Shown here in pieces: positions 10,869 through 22,368 of a stretch of 64,000 bases of DNA; the stretch's first letter is position 1; every line of letters starts with the position of its first letter. Position numbers and translations under genes: made by a program. The DNA comes from Metellina segmentata (taxonomy: Eukaryota; Arthropoda; Arachnida; Araneae; Tetragnathidae), in NCBI GenBank assembly GCA_947359465.1, contig OX375881.1, positions 118,292,738-118,356,737 on the forward strand, written 5' to 3'. The notes under the pieces are model-generated. The model did not search any database, was not told the origin of the DNA, and saw nothing but the letters and a program-made list of their open reading frames with translations.

Positions 10869-11240
10869 CATAGGTTGGTTGTATTGGGGTGTTATGGCGC
10901 AAGGGGCCCTATTCGGTCATAGTGCGCTGGATCCCACAGTATATTTAACGTGCACCGGCCCCCGTGCACAGGTCGTTTGGTTGGACTGAACTAGCAACCC
11001 TCCTGTTGCTAATCAATTGCTCTTCCAACCAAACAGCTTCAGTTGGTTGGATTGGAGGTGTTATCGAGTAAGGGCCCTGTTTTGCCATGCTTCGCCTGGG
11101 GCCACAACATATTTAACATGCACCGGCCCCCATGCATAGGTCTTATGATTGAATTAAACTAGCAACCCTCGTGTTGCTATTCAATTTATCTTCCAACCTA
11201 ACAGCTCCATTTGGTTGTTTAGGGGGTCCTATGGCGGAAG
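10869..11240 (-). repeat. Tandem composite SINE units (SINE-A head joined to SINE-D 3' module)
   Basis: AAGGGCCCT recurs at about 10901, 11070 and 11238, a period of 168-169 bp. Each unit joins the GCGCAAGGGCCC module to about 100 bp of a SINE-A tRNA-like end (TTTAACGTGCACCGGCCCCC ... TTGCTCTTCCAACC). The same junction occurs at 24545. Confidence 0.8.
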
Positions 11241-11455
11241 GGCCCTGTTTGGCCATGGTGCGAAAGTCACAAGACATTCAATAAAAGTTTTACTGACACA
11301 GAAGAGATAAATACGCCCAGGGACTAAATACACGAGAGGATAAATACACGAGAATACAGGAATCGAACCGCCGACATCTCGAAGTTTGTTAGTACAGTGG
11401 ACACACCCGATGATCCTAGACGGCCATTTTTTCGTTACAGATAGAGGTGCAGTCA
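11207..11455 (-). repeat. SINE-D copy
   Basis: From CCTATGGCGGAAGGGCCC through GTTTTACTGACACAGAAGAG to a reverse B box (GGAATCGAACCG, 11349-11360). Confidence 0.75.
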
Positions 11456-11459
11456 AAAA

Positions 11460-12136
11460 CCAAAATAAAATGCCGATTACAATGCACTTTACAACAGTTT
11501 AAACTGAATTTTTCATTCCTCGTCACCTGTCTCTTCCGAAAATAAAATCAAGAAACATTAAAACCTGCGGTTGAGTTCTAAATTAAAGAATTCCTCGAGA
11601 CAAATCATCCCTCCAGATGGAAATGTCAGCGGCATTTTTTCTCGTGTCCATGAAGACATTTTAATAAATGAAACGAAGACTTTTTTTTTCTAAAACAGTC
11701 GGAGCGCTGACAGAGTTCCGCAAACGACCCAATTAACGAACGCTGAGTTCATTTGTCATATTAAAAACGGGACTCGACTTCACTAGTCGAAAGATAAGTT
11801 TTATTTTATTTCACTTCGCAAATTTTTCTAATGTTCTTAAAGAGGTTCTCGATGAGGATTAAAGACGGCTTATTGTGTCCAAAGCGCAGTTCCCATCTTC
11901 TTTCATTTCAAATGAGTCACTGCCTGTGACATTATGTATCCAACGTTTCATAATGATAGCATTGAACCGACCTTATTCATCGAGCTTAGTTTTATCAATT
12001 TAACTTTCGTAAAAATAAATAGTTCACGATTCAATGTTCAAAAAGGGCCGATATTATTTATATATTTTTAATATTACATCACAAGATAGTAAAAATAAAA
12101 TATCGCGTGAATTTTGTCTTTAATCTAAAACGGTAA
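11460..12136. other. No gene seen
   Basis: Unique, AT-rich; the longest SINE-free stretch in the first 15 kb. Confidence 0.5.
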
Positions 12137-12450
12137 TGTAGGTAGGTAGGTATTGTAAAAACAGTTACACTGAAGAAACACGACGGGCTATTGGAAAGGG
12201 CCTGGGATCAATCCCGAAGGGAGAAGTCCGAGATCAACACAACGTGATTTAGAACCACGGTCAGATGGCGAGAACAACACCCATGTTGGCACCCTACTTT
12301 CCAAACTTCCACACCACGCTAACGTGATGACATTTGATGGCCCGACACATCTAATACGCTCCAGGCTCCACGTACACAACGGTCACTAGGGTTTCAAACT
12401 CACAACCTTACGGTTGTTAAACCATTTCTATACCCACTGGGTAACCGCGA
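12137..12450 (-). repeat. SINE-A copy
   Basis: Three TAGG repeats at the tail, whole body, and a diverged tRNA-like end. Confidence 0.88.
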
Positions 12451-12579
12451 GCCTAATTAGAAATTGATAATGGTAAAGTTATATTGTTTTGTGAAGTTAT
12501 TTAATTTTTGGTACATATAAATGATAAAGAATGTGTTTAAAAGTAAGTTAATAGTTTCGTGCTTTCTTGTAAAAACAGG

Positions 12580-12830
12580 TAGCAAGTAGTAGTTAATGTC
12601 ACACTCTAGCAACACAACGGGCTATTGGCGACGGTCCGGGATCTCTTCCAAAGGTAACGAACCGAGGACAACGGCTCATCGTTTTGAAACACCCGAGTTG
12701 GCACCCTACTCTCCAAACTTCCACACCACGCCAACGTGTGGATATTTGAGGCCAGGACAGATTGAACACACTCCTGCCCCTTGTACACGACGGACTTTGA
12801 CTGTATTGAATGGCTGCGAACGGAAGCCAT
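12580..12830 (-). repeat. SINE-A copy
   Basis: Tail-side start near GTAGCAAGTAGTAGTTAATG; ends in a head variant (TGGCTGCGAACGG) shared with 13150-13195 and 14855-14875. Confidence 0.85.
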
Positions 12831-12929
12831 ATGGGCGTAACCAAAAAAAGTACCAGCAAGAAATAGCGTGTCAACAAAATCCAGTCAAAATTACAAGAGT
12901 AAGACAGTGCAAATGAAATTATGGATATG

Positions 12930-13200
12930 TAGGTAGTTAACTACTGTCACACAAGAAAAAAACAACGGGCTATCGGCGATAGTCTGGGATCAATTCCCAA
13001 GAGAAAGATCCTAGGACAACGGTATGTGATTGTCAACCACGGTCAGCTTACGAGAGCAGCCGAGCACACCCTCCTCTCTAAACCCACACCGCGCCAACGT
13101 GAGAACATTCAAAGCCACGACAGATTTAACGCTCACCAGAACCCTTGTACAAGGTCATTGGCTGAACTGAATTAACGCGAACGAAATCCATACGGGCGAC
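12930..13200 (-). repeat. SINE-A copy, same variant head
   Basis: Starts TAGGTAGTTAACTACTGTC and ends with the GCGAACG-AATCCATACGGGCG variant. Confidence 0.82.
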
Positions 13201-13289
13201 TTTAAAGATATGCTGAAAAAATGACGTAAACAAAATTTAGTCCCTGATTATAAGAATTTGACGAAGCAAGAAAAAATTATGTGTTAGTA

Positions 13290-13540
13290 GATAATTTTAA
13301 TCAACTTCACACTAGAGTAACACAACGGACTATCAATGACGGTCCGGAATCAACCCCAAAGCGAATGATCCGAGGATATTACGTCATTTTGAACCAAGGT
13401 CAGATAACGAGGCAACATTTGAGCTGGGACCCAACTCAACAAAATGATTCAATCCACGCAACGCGACAACATTCGAAGATACGACAGATTTTTTTAAGAC
13501 ACTCCCAGGACCCACTCACCCTTAGGTTTAGAGCATTTTG
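13290..13540 (-). repeat. SINE-A copy, diverged
   Basis: Begins TTTTAATCAACTTCACACTA; body recognisable to CGACAGATTTTTTTAAG. Confidence 0.78.
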
Positions 13541-13891
13541 TATGGTCCGTGGGGGAGGGGTTGACTCTCACTCAGCACGAGGTAGGTCCATAGGGTCACT
13601 CACACCACCCAGCGAACATTTATTATTGCCATAGAAGAAGATTTTACAAGGGTCAAAAGGACCAAAAAGGCAACAAGCCTTAATCAAAAATGGTTGAAGA
13701 CAAAGCCCGTTGATGTGGTTAACATTGGTTAGACACAAGACTGCATGACGAAGCCTGTGCATGTCAATGGAGAGCTGTGTAAAACAGGTCAGTGTACGAA
13801 GACAGTTAACAGAATAACACACAGGAAGCCAATGAGCAAAAATAGTAGGCATGTGCTCAATCACAAAGGCGCAAAAATTGCCTTCTATATT

Positions 13892-13954
13892 CCAATAAAA
13901 AGCAAAACCTAGATCCAATAAAAAGCAAAACCTAGATCCAATAAAAAGTAAAAC
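13892..13954. repeat. 23-bp tandem repeat, 2.7 units
   Basis: CCAATAAAAAGCAAAACCTAGAT repeated; the third unit has one substitution and is cut short. Confidence 0.95.
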
Positions 13955-14006
13955 AACCCAAAATAAGACGGTTTATAAAAAAACACCGTGGTTGATTTAT
14001 AAAAGG

Positions 14007-14336
14007 TAATTGGTAATTTTTTAGTTAACGTCGTACTAGAGCAACACAACGGGCTATTGACGACGGTCCGGGATCAGTCCCTTGAGGGAAAGATCCGAGG
14101 ACAACACCTCGTAATTTTGAACCACGGTCAGATGACGAAGCAACACCTGAACTGGCACCCCACTCTCCAAACTTCCACGCCAACCCAACGTGAGGACTTT
14201 CGGCCACGACAGATTTAAGGTGCACCAGCCGCCTCTACACCATACGTTTACAAACATCCATGCCCGGGCCCGGATTCGAACCAGGAACCTTCCGATCTAG
14301 AGGCTAACACCTTAACCACTATACCGGTTGGTCGGC
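14007..14336 (-). mobile_element. SINE-B, full-length 330 bp, perfect target duplication
   Basis: Almost identical to 5748-6077 in reverse. Flanked by a perfect 13-bp GATTTATAAAAGG (13994-14006 and 14337-14349). The best reference copy of the family in the window. Confidence 0.95.
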
Positions 14337-14789
14337 GATTTATAAAAGGCATAACCGAAAGCAAATAAATGAATTGATGATGAAAGGGGAAATGGAAATT
14401 TACAGATGTGAATGAATCTATGAAATCATAAATTAACATCTAAAATCCTAAAAAGATCTAAAAAAAAAATACTTGAGAGAACCCAAAATCCTTAAAAAGT
14501 CTAGAGACCTTAAAACTTCCACCATAAAGGCTCATGACCCGAAATAATCCAGACCTAAACAAAATGGGCCCTTGCCCAATTATTAAAGATAAAAAGGAAT
14601 GGGTCAGCCCAGCCCATAAACGGTTCTAGTAATGTTAAAAAGAATCTGCTTTTGGATGCATGCACATTTTTCGATCCATACAGCTATAGTTCCCATTATA
14701 TTTAGCGCCAAATTTTTTATTAGAGGCGTTTCAATTGTTACAGTTGGGGCCACTGCACCCGGATGTGCCGTGTACGTCGTTGCACCGCA

Positions 14790-14965
14790 AACAGATTTAA
14801 TGACATGACAGGTTTAACGTTCACCAGCCTTGTACACGACGGTCTTTGGCTAGACAATGGCTGCGAACGGAATCCATACGGGTGTCGTCAACGAAGAGAC
14901 AGCCAAAAAACGTGTCAACAAAATCCAGTCCCTGATTGTGACAGTTCGCAGGTGCAGGGCGAGTG
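14790..14965 (-). repeat. SINE-A variant head fragment
   Basis: Shares ACAGGTTTAACGTTCACCAG and the GCTGCGAACGGAATCCATAC head with the 12.6 and 13.1 kb copies. Confidence 0.75.
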
Positions 14966-15420
14966 ATGAGAAGGGACAATTAAAAAAAGATTTCGGACAG
15001 TCCGCCTCTGGGGGATGTGGAAGTTCGTGGTGCAGACCACAACGATTTACCAGTCGAATAAAAAGGGCACTTACCAGGCACGAGAGCAGCCAACGACCTC
15101 TGTCAGCCATCCTCAGTGGCTAAGGGGTCGGACAGACAGATTAAACTCCTGAGGGGACTCCAGGACAGAGCACATGGTTCCCTCTCGCAACCACCGACTC
15201 CACTCTCGGACTCCGCACTCTCCACGCATCCGAGATGCTTTTCCCGCTCATCCCCATCCTCCGGCGGATGAGGGATATTGCTTTGCAGGGTTGCTCCGTC
15301 TTGGCGACCAGCTTCCCTCGCCAAGCTATGCGCCAAGTTGTCTCGCAGAGTTGTTTCAGTATATGGGATATCTCGGTTGTTTGTTTGGTACAGCTTTGAT
15401 ATTGGGGTCCGTGAGGTTGT
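14966..15420. other. No gene seen; GC-rich
   Basis: Overlapping frames on both strands (for example 15103-15525 minus) lack recognisable motifs. The CTCAGTGGCTAAGG at 15112 looks like a tRNA A box, so it is probably an unclassified SINE-like repeat. Confidence 0.4.
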
Positions 15421-15485
15421 GGTTAGTTTTGGTTTTATGGCGCAAGGTCCGAAATTGCCAAACACAACATAAAAAACACCAAATT
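15420..15485 (-). repeat. SINE-D 3' fragment
   Basis: GGTTTTATGGCGCAAGGTCC and a short following stretch. Confidence 0.65.
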
Positions 15486-15639
15486 TAGGGCTACAGTGCC
15501 CAATAAAAGATATGAATTGTTTCAAAACTAGTTGTCCAGACGACGACGATAAAATATAGATTTAAAAACACGATGAGCTCATGGAGAACCTGCCCTGAAG
15601 GAGCCTCAATCTCTCGTAATGCACTATATTGATAAAAAG

Positions 15640-15950
15640 GCCTGCCTTGGTATTTGTATAGTTGCTTAATTAATGTCTTATTGGAGCATCTCAACGGGCT
15701 ATTGGTGACGGTTCAGAATCATTCCTGTTGGCACAGATCGTGGGACAACGCCTAGTAATTTTTAACCACTGTCAAATGACGAGAATACCTGAGCTGCCAC
15801 CCCACTCTCCAAACTTCCCCATGCCAACATGAGGATATCTAAGACCACGACAGATTTAACACGATTCTTGGCGTTGGTTGGATTTGAACTCGCAACTCTC
15901 TGATTGCTAATCCGATGCTCTTCCAACAGGTCTACCACGACCGCTGCGCC
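15640..15950 (-). repeat. SINE-A copy
   Basis: Full body with reverse B box GGATTTGAACTCGCAAC near 15880. Confidence 0.85.
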
Positions 15951-15999
15951 AACGTCAAGTGAAAAATGTTGTGAAAGAAAAATAATCAGAAATAGTTAA

Positions 16000-16290
16000 C
16001 AACCGGAGGGTTGCCAGTTCGAATCCAGCCGTCGTGTACAAATTCGGCTGGTGCACATTCAATCTGCCGTAGATTTAAATGTCCTCGCTTTGGTGCGGTG
16101 TGTAATTTTGGAGAGTGGTGTTCCTGCTCAGGTGTTGTGCCCCGTCATCTGTCCGTAGTTCAGAATGACGTGGTGTTGTCCTCGAATCTATTCCTTTGGG
16201 TGATTCATTCCCGACTGTCGTTAATAGACCGTTGTGTTGCTTCATTGCAACGTATATTAAAATACATACGTATTACCTACCTACCTAATC
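16000..16290 (+). repeat. SINE-A copy with ACCTACC tail
   Basis: Plus-strand copy: B box AGTTCGAATCC (16017-16027), whole body, and a TTACCTACCTACC tail at 16276-16288. Confidence 0.9.
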
Positions 16291-16682
16291 AACACTTGTA
16301 ATAATTTAAACTGTTCAATAATACCTTAATAACTCTTGTTTGGTTCGATATATCTTGGCAAGAAGGACAAACGTCGATTTATTTGTTCGTCTTGCTGATG
16401 CACGATGTGTCGCTCTACAATATTCGTAACATTCAATCGTGGTCGCCCAAGCCACGATAAGCAGCCAATTGCGAGACTCTTATAAACGAGTAAGACACAA
16501 ATAATGGCACCCGTCCGCCACTCATGACACACGGTCCTTATAATGACAGCAAGTGACAAAATTCGTTCACAAAACTTTCCTAACGTATTTCCGTTCAAAA
16601 CGTAAATACATTTACAGGGCTACAAAATTTCATCTACTATATAGTATAGATAAAAAAGGATATAGGTGTATGTTGTGTATAT

Positions 16683-17071
16683 GTTTATTCTTTATACATA
16701 TCTACACCGTTTGACCAATCCACGCCCAATTTGGTACACTCATATATTTTAGATCACTGCGGAAAACATAGGCTATTTCTTTTTTGTCTTCATACGCATC
16801 TGTAACTACGAACATTGGCACACAGGTAATTCTAAAAGTGACCCTCGAAGCCCCAATTTTAAAATCTAAAGTTTGTTTTTCTGCAATACATGTACAAAGA
16901 AACACGTTCTATAGGGTTTGTGTATGAGTAAACACAGGGAAATGTCGCGGTCATATTTTAGCTATCGTGGTAGGAAACACGTTCTACAGAGATTGTGTAT
17001 TTGAGTTAACACAGCGAAGTGTCGCGGTCATATTTGAAACCCGAGCAACGTTATTCAGCTAGTACTTGCTA
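16683..17071 (+). mobile_element. Non-autonomous Helitron-like element
   Basis: Same family as 7767-8287, in the same order, from CTACACCGTTTGACC to the CTAG end at 17071. It contains a partial internal duplication of the AAACACGTTCTA ... CGCGGTCATATTT segment (16905-17040). Confidence 0.65.
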
Positions 17072-17149
17072 TAATTAACGAAGTCAAAATCCCGGTCAAA
17101 TTGATCTAACGTCGTAAACAATGAGAAAGTGACAAACCAACTTTTATAT

Positions 17150-17395
17150 GTTCTTGTTTGGATGGTTTTGGGAATTTTAGTCTCGCAAGTGTCCTATTGG
17201 GTCATTCTGTGCCAGACACAAGACATACAATACCAAGTACTAGTCATGCATACACATAAAGAAAGTTTTACTCACACAGAAAAGAGAAATACACCTTGCG
17301 AGGAATGTACCTGACAGGAATCGAACCCGCACTCGGTACAACTGGAAGGTTGCTAGCGCAGTGGGCATACCCATTAAGCCTCGATGGTCCCTTAT
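17150..17395 (-). repeat. SINE-D copy
   Basis: Same order: CCAGACACAAGACATACAAT, TTTTACTCACACAGAAAAGAG, then reverse B box GGAATCGAACCC and an A-box-like segment near 17375. Confidence 0.8.
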
Positions 17396-17569
17396 ATATT
17401 CTTGGTGTTAACAAAAAAGAAGGTTTAACTTATATAAATCAGAAGACTTTTTTTTTGTTCTGCCCATAAGTAGACAAAATTGTGAACAGCTCTCGAAATA
17501 TTCAAATGTATTTGAAAACAAAATGCTCATTTTGTGTTCAGTTGCAAACGAAGATCCCATCTGTAGGAT

Positions 17570-17870
17570 AGTGGAGTTAATTAACATCGCACTGTAGCAA
17601 CACAACGGAAAGATCCAAGAACAACGCTTCGTCATTTTGAACCACGGTCAGTCGATGAGAACACCTGAGCAGACAGGTTAATCCGGGATCAATTCCCTAA
17701 GGTAAAGATCCCAGGACAACACCACATAATTTTGAGCCACGGTCTGATGACAAGGCAGCACCTGAGCTAGTACCCCACTCTCCAAACTTCCGTACCATCC
17801 CAACCTTAGGACTTTCAGAAACGACAGATTTACCACTTTCTCTTCCGATATCGCGCCAGCGCGTGATGTG
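17570..17870 (-). repeat. Two overlapping SINE-A fragments
   Basis: One fragment runs 17570-17680 and a second, starting inside the body, runs 17685-17845; heads are missing. Confidence 0.75.
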
Positions 17871-18315
17871 ACGTCAATGCTAAATAGCCAATCACGCACC
17901 ACTGCGTTGTTTGGAGTGATGTCTCAATAGCTAGTCACGCAATCGCGCTGGAAGAGCTGCGCTCAACATTTATTCTCCGATTCAATTGGCATTATATGTT
18001 TCAAGTGTCAGCTCGTATTGGCGTTGTGTAAAGGATAGAAGCTAGTTGTAAAGGTAAGGTATGTTGTTTCGAATTTATAGCTTTATATTAGTTATTAAAA
18101 AAATCTTGTAATATGAGTTGTGGAGACGATAGTTCTGTAGGGCCTTCACGCCGTAAAAAAAGAAAAATGCAGTCTAATAAAACCTCTAACAGATGATGAA
18201 ATTGCAAATGTGTTGGCTGAGCTTTCGCCAATCTATTCTGGTATTGGCTTACGGGAAAAATCCATTCTACGGAGAGGAAATACCAATCAACACATCCTCA
18301 CTTGACCGGCAGCGA

Positions 18316-18425
18316 AAGGTGCAACAGCCGCCTCTACCACCATACGCTTATAAACATCCACTCACTGACCCGGATTCGAACCAGGAACCTTCCGATCTAT
18401 AGGCTAACATCTTAACCATCAGACA
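18316..18425 (-). repeat. SINE-B head fragment
   Basis: Matches the tRNA-related end of SINE-B only (GGTGCAACAGCCGCCTCTAC ... GGATTCGAACCAGGAACC). Confidence 0.8.
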
Positions 18426-18439
18426 TGGAAATACGGAAG

Positions 18440-18570
18440 TTAGCTTTTGTATTTTTAACTAACTTCACACTGGAGGCAACACAATGGGCTATTGGTCCGT
18501 GATCGAACCCCGAAGATCCAAGAGCAGCTCCACGTTATTTTGAACCAACGTCAGATGACGATCGTTTGTT
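18440..18570 (-). repeat. SINE-A fragment
   Basis: Tail side only, up to the CAGATGACGA block. Confidence 0.75.
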
Positions 18571-18779
18571 TCAAAAGCTGACTCGTTTAGAAGTTCGTAT
18601 TCACGAAAATGAAACTCTTACCATGGCAAAAGTATAAGCTCCTCTTATGAGTTTAGTTTCATTAAATTAAAATTTAACTCTGGCAAGTTTGTCACTGAAT
18701 TCTCATGTAAACAACATTGTATTAAAAACCTGATACGCAGAGAACATTCCCCCCCCCCTTAAATCGGTGGTTCGTAGTT

Positions 18780-18850
18780 AGTTTGGTGTTTTATGGCACA
18801 ATGTTCATATTAGGTCCAGCTGCGCCAAACACCAGACAGCGACGAGAGAC
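18780..18850 (-). repeat. SINE-D 3' fragment
   Basis: GGTGTTTTATGGCACAATG then TGCGCCAAACACCAGAC. Confidence 0.65.
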
Positions 18851-18869
18851 AAGAATTGTAGTGTTTATT

Positions 18870-19110
18870 AATTAATGTCGTACTGGAGCAACACAACGAG
18901 GTATTAGCGACGGTCCGGGATCAATTGTGAAGGGAATGATCCAAGGACAACTCGTCATTTTGAATAATAGTGAGACGACAAGATCATAACATGAGTTGGC
19001 ACCCACTCTCCAAACTTCCACACCCCACCAACGGGAGTACATTTGGTCACACGACAGATTTAACATGTGTTAGCCCCTTCCCTGTATACCGAGTTCTATC
19101 TGTACCTAGT
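18870..19110 (-). repeat. SINE-A copy
   Basis: TTAATTAATGTCGTACTGGAGC start; body to TTAACATGTG-TTAGCCCC. Confidence 0.82.
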
Positions 19111-19469
19111 TTCGAAAATCCCAATCGGATAAAAACTGGTTTTGTATACATTTCTTATATTTCTCTGTTTTAGGTTGTATATGTAACACTATCACAATTA
19201 TCATAATTAGAGGTTTATTGCTTTCCTCAGAGTTTGATATCAATTAATTTCTAACGCTGAAACAAAAAAATATCATTTTTTTTTACCTACACTTTTGCAG
19301 GAAATGCAAAATAGGTTAAGATATGCAAATGATTACAATTACAAAGTAATCACGTATGTGTGGGCCGAGTATAACACCCTCTAAACTTCCAAGAGAGCCA
19401 TGTAAAACAGGCACTGTAAAAGTGCGTTGAAATGTGTGTATCGTCGTTTGAATGCAGTAAATGATTGTT

Positions 19470-20190
19470 TAGAAGTCAATATGCCTTTCCAAAGACGTAG
19501 AGTTCCATACGAGCAAACTAACGGAATGGGGCTGCATGATCAGCCTCCGTGAGGGTGGACTTTCGTATCGTGAAATCGCCACTGGCGCGGGGCGTAATGC
19601 CACAACAGTGATGCGTATGTGAATAAGATGGACCATGGAGAACCGGATAAGTTGAAACCCCAGCAGTGATACCCTCAATATGACGTCACCATGGGACGAC
19701 AAACACCTATTTCACATGGTTCTGACGGGTGCAGCATCCTCTCGTTTGTTGGCACAACTGGAGAACGTCTACAGACGTCATTGTCTGCCCCCACGGTTCG
19801 TCGACGATTTCTGCGCCATGGGCTACGTGCAAATATTCCTCTATGTAGATTCCTTGACGCTGAACCACCGACGCCTCCGACTATAATGGACTCACCAATA
19901 CAGTCAATGGCGTGCCGATAGGCAACAAGTCGATGTGTACCGCTACAGTCTTGACTACAACGATGGACGCGTACTTTTCAGACGCTACAGAGATGATCGC
20001 CTTCTCCTGCAGTGGCTTATTCAGCATCATACTGAACGAACGCCTAGCGTTATGGTCTGGGGCGCTATTGGATATCATGGGCGATCAGGCCTACTCCAAA
20101 GTGTGGGGCCCCTGAATAGCGGGTGCTACATCAGAGAAGCTATGACTTCTTGCCATCTCTCTTCCATCTTCAAAATTCCACGTTCATAAA
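19470..20190 (+). pseudogene. Tc1-like transposase relic
   Basis: Plus-strand pieces: LTEWGCMISLREGGLSYREI with GRNATTVMRM (19510-19620), then YNDGRVLFRRYRDDRLLL and PSVMVWGAIGYHGRSGLL (19955-20120). The second and third catalytic blocks are missing, because the copy ends near 20190 where a mariner fragment in opposite orientation follows. Several stops and shifts. Confidence 0.8.
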
Positions 20191-20224
20191 ACGCATGTGG
20201 TTTACTGGCGAAAAAATGATTCAT

Positions 20225-20540
20225 ATGCTTTTTTAAAGCTCCGTCGTATTGCTACTTAATACCGTTCAAAGAATTCAAATATTGAGGCGAGAAACGTATC
20301 CCAGCTGGTCTTCTACAAAAGTGTGGGATATATTGAGTTCCACAGCAGTCTCCTCGTATAGTTTGGGATGAATTTTTACCGATGGCAGCCTTTATTACGG
20401 CTGGGTCAATCTCCGTTGGGCAACCGGAGCGGGGCACGTCGATGAGTTTAAAATCCCCGGAACGGAACTTAGTGAACCTTTTTTGACAGACACGTTCCAT
20501 GTTTACAAGCACGCACAATAGTTTATGTTACCGGCGTGCA
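20225..20540 (-). pseudogene. mariner transposase N-terminal fragment
   Basis: Minus-strand frame 20252-20518: CQKRFTKFRSGDFKLIDVPR then SGCPTEIDPAVIKAAIGKN and SQTIRGDC, the DNA-binding domain of SETMAR-type mariner elements. The catalytic part is gone. Confidence 0.85.
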
Positions 20541-21084
20541 TATGCAGATTACATGCTATTGACGCCACCTGTCACGTGAACTAGTTAGTTTCGCATTTGC
20601 GCTGTGGAATAGAGATTGTGAATAGAAGCTATTCTGCTCCACTGAAATACCGACCGAAGTTATTTGCCAACGGTCGTCGATCGCTCGTCGAACGGACAGT
20701 ACGACTGAACTTTGGCATCCGATAGAGGCCATCAGGCAAGCCATTCCTCAGCATGACATTCAGAATCTGTATGATTTGATTCCCCACCTTTTTAGAACTC
20801 TCATCGCTGCGCGTAGCGGCTGCACAAGATATTGATTTTCGGCATTATTTTTGTTTGATTGCTTTGTAAATTTCATCGTTTATTGACACCACTATAAATA
20901 TTGGTGGAATTAATTTCATTTATTTCTGATGATTTATTTCTGATGATGACAAACGGCATATTGGGTGATATTGAAAACCGTTGGAAGACCAGTCGAAAGT
21001 GTTAGACATTTGCAATCGGAAGGCTGCGAAGAAATTCGGTCCAGCCAAAAGACATAGTGTAACTAGGAAGGGTGGACGTTCACA
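20541..21084. other. No gene seen
   Basis: Follows the mariner fragment and may hold more of it in unrecognisable form. Confidence 0.4.
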
Positions 21085-21275
21085 CACAATTTGTCGTAGC
21101 ATTAAATGCGTTAACGTTTCCGTGGTGTGGAAGTTTGGAGAGTAGGGTGCCAACTCAGGTGTTCTAGTCATCTGACCAGGGTTCAAAATGACGAGGTGTT
21201 GATCTTTCCCTTGGGGATTGATCCCTGACCGTCTCGAATGGCACGTTGTTTGTTCTAGAGTGACATTAACTAACT
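21085..21275 (+). repeat. SINE-A copy
   Basis: Plus-strand body and 3' end (TGACATTAACTAACTATCTAC); head missing. Confidence 0.8.
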
Positions 21276-21401
21276 ATCTACTGAGTTCAGAAGCAAAATG
21301 AACTTATCATTTTCACATAGCTTAAAAAATATTTCAAGAATGACCCCAGTTTAACCTACCTACCTCAATAGTATAACTTTAAAGGGGACAGTGGTTTTGA
21401 A

Positions 21402-21790
21402 AGGTAGGTAGTTAATTAACGTCGCACTGGAACAGAACTGGCTATTGGCAACTGTCCGGTATCAAACCCAAAGGGTGGGTGGGTTGATTTGGGTTTGATG
21501 GTGCATGATTCATAAAAATATAAGTTGCGCCAACAAAGGGAAAGATCCGCGTCATTTTGAACAGGTGTCCTATGTCTATTTAACACCTGGACAGGCACTC
21601 CTCTTACCAGACTTCCACTCCACGCAAACGTGATGTTGGCACAACTGGTTAAATTTGTTGGAGGGCACAACAAATTTAATGTGCACCAGCGTCTTTTGTA
21701 CACTACTGTCTTTGTTTGGATTCGAACTCAGAGCCCTCAGATTTCGAATCCGTTCCACTTCCAACCGGACTACCGAGGCCCTAAAATATA
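21402..21790 (-). repeat. SINE-A copy with insertion
   Basis: Tail AAGGTAGGTAGTTAATTAACG; interrupted at about 21475-21535 by a short SINE-D-like piece, then body to the reverse B box GGATTCGAACTC near 21718. Confidence 0.8.
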
Positions 21791-21799
21791 AAGTCACCC

Positions 21800-22200
21800 T
21801 CTGAAATAGAGAGTACCACTAAATACCACCTTCTCTCTGAAGAGCCAAGTAGCAGATATTTCCGTTGTCTCAAATAATCGGGACTGTAAGTGGACGTGTT
21901 GGCATCGGGAGCTGTTTCCCGGATAAATCCCTCTCTGCATTACAAACCAGAATCACGGGGCATCCGCTCTCCTCTTCCACATCTCTCTCTTCATCCCCAG
22001 CACCACCACTTTAAGCCCATCGACCCTCCCAGTCTTCCCCACAGACATTTGAGATAAAATCGTCTCAAAGAAGAATTACGAGCTTAATCGAATCGATTCG
22101 AAGGAAAGGAAATGCAGTTTTGCAAAACAGAATTTACGTTAGAGAAATTCAAATTGAAAAACAAAATCCGTTACATTTCAATTTTTCTTTAATAAGTTAA
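21800..22200. other. No gene seen
   Basis: Moderate GC, with no open frame of note and no recognised repeat. Confidence 0.4.
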
Positions 22201-22202
22201 AT

Positions 22203-22310
22203 GGTAGGTAGGCACTTAATTAACGTTCCAGTGGAGCAACACAATGGGCTATTGGCGACAATCTGGGATCAGGCCCGAAGGGAAGGTATTTTTAATCAAC
22301 ATAACACTAG
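22203..22310 (-). repeat. SINE-A fragment
   Basis: GGTAGGTAGGCACTTAATTAACG and the first 80 bp of the body. Confidence 0.78.
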
Positions 22311-22368
22311 CCGCAAGGCTAACCGCGGCTCTTTGGCCACTTGAGTGCGGCTCTGCCAGGAATCGGCT

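Noticed and set aside
15103..15525. A 140-codon minus-strand frame.
   Set aside because: No recognisable domain; it runs through a SINE-D fragment and has an overlapping frame on the opposite strand.
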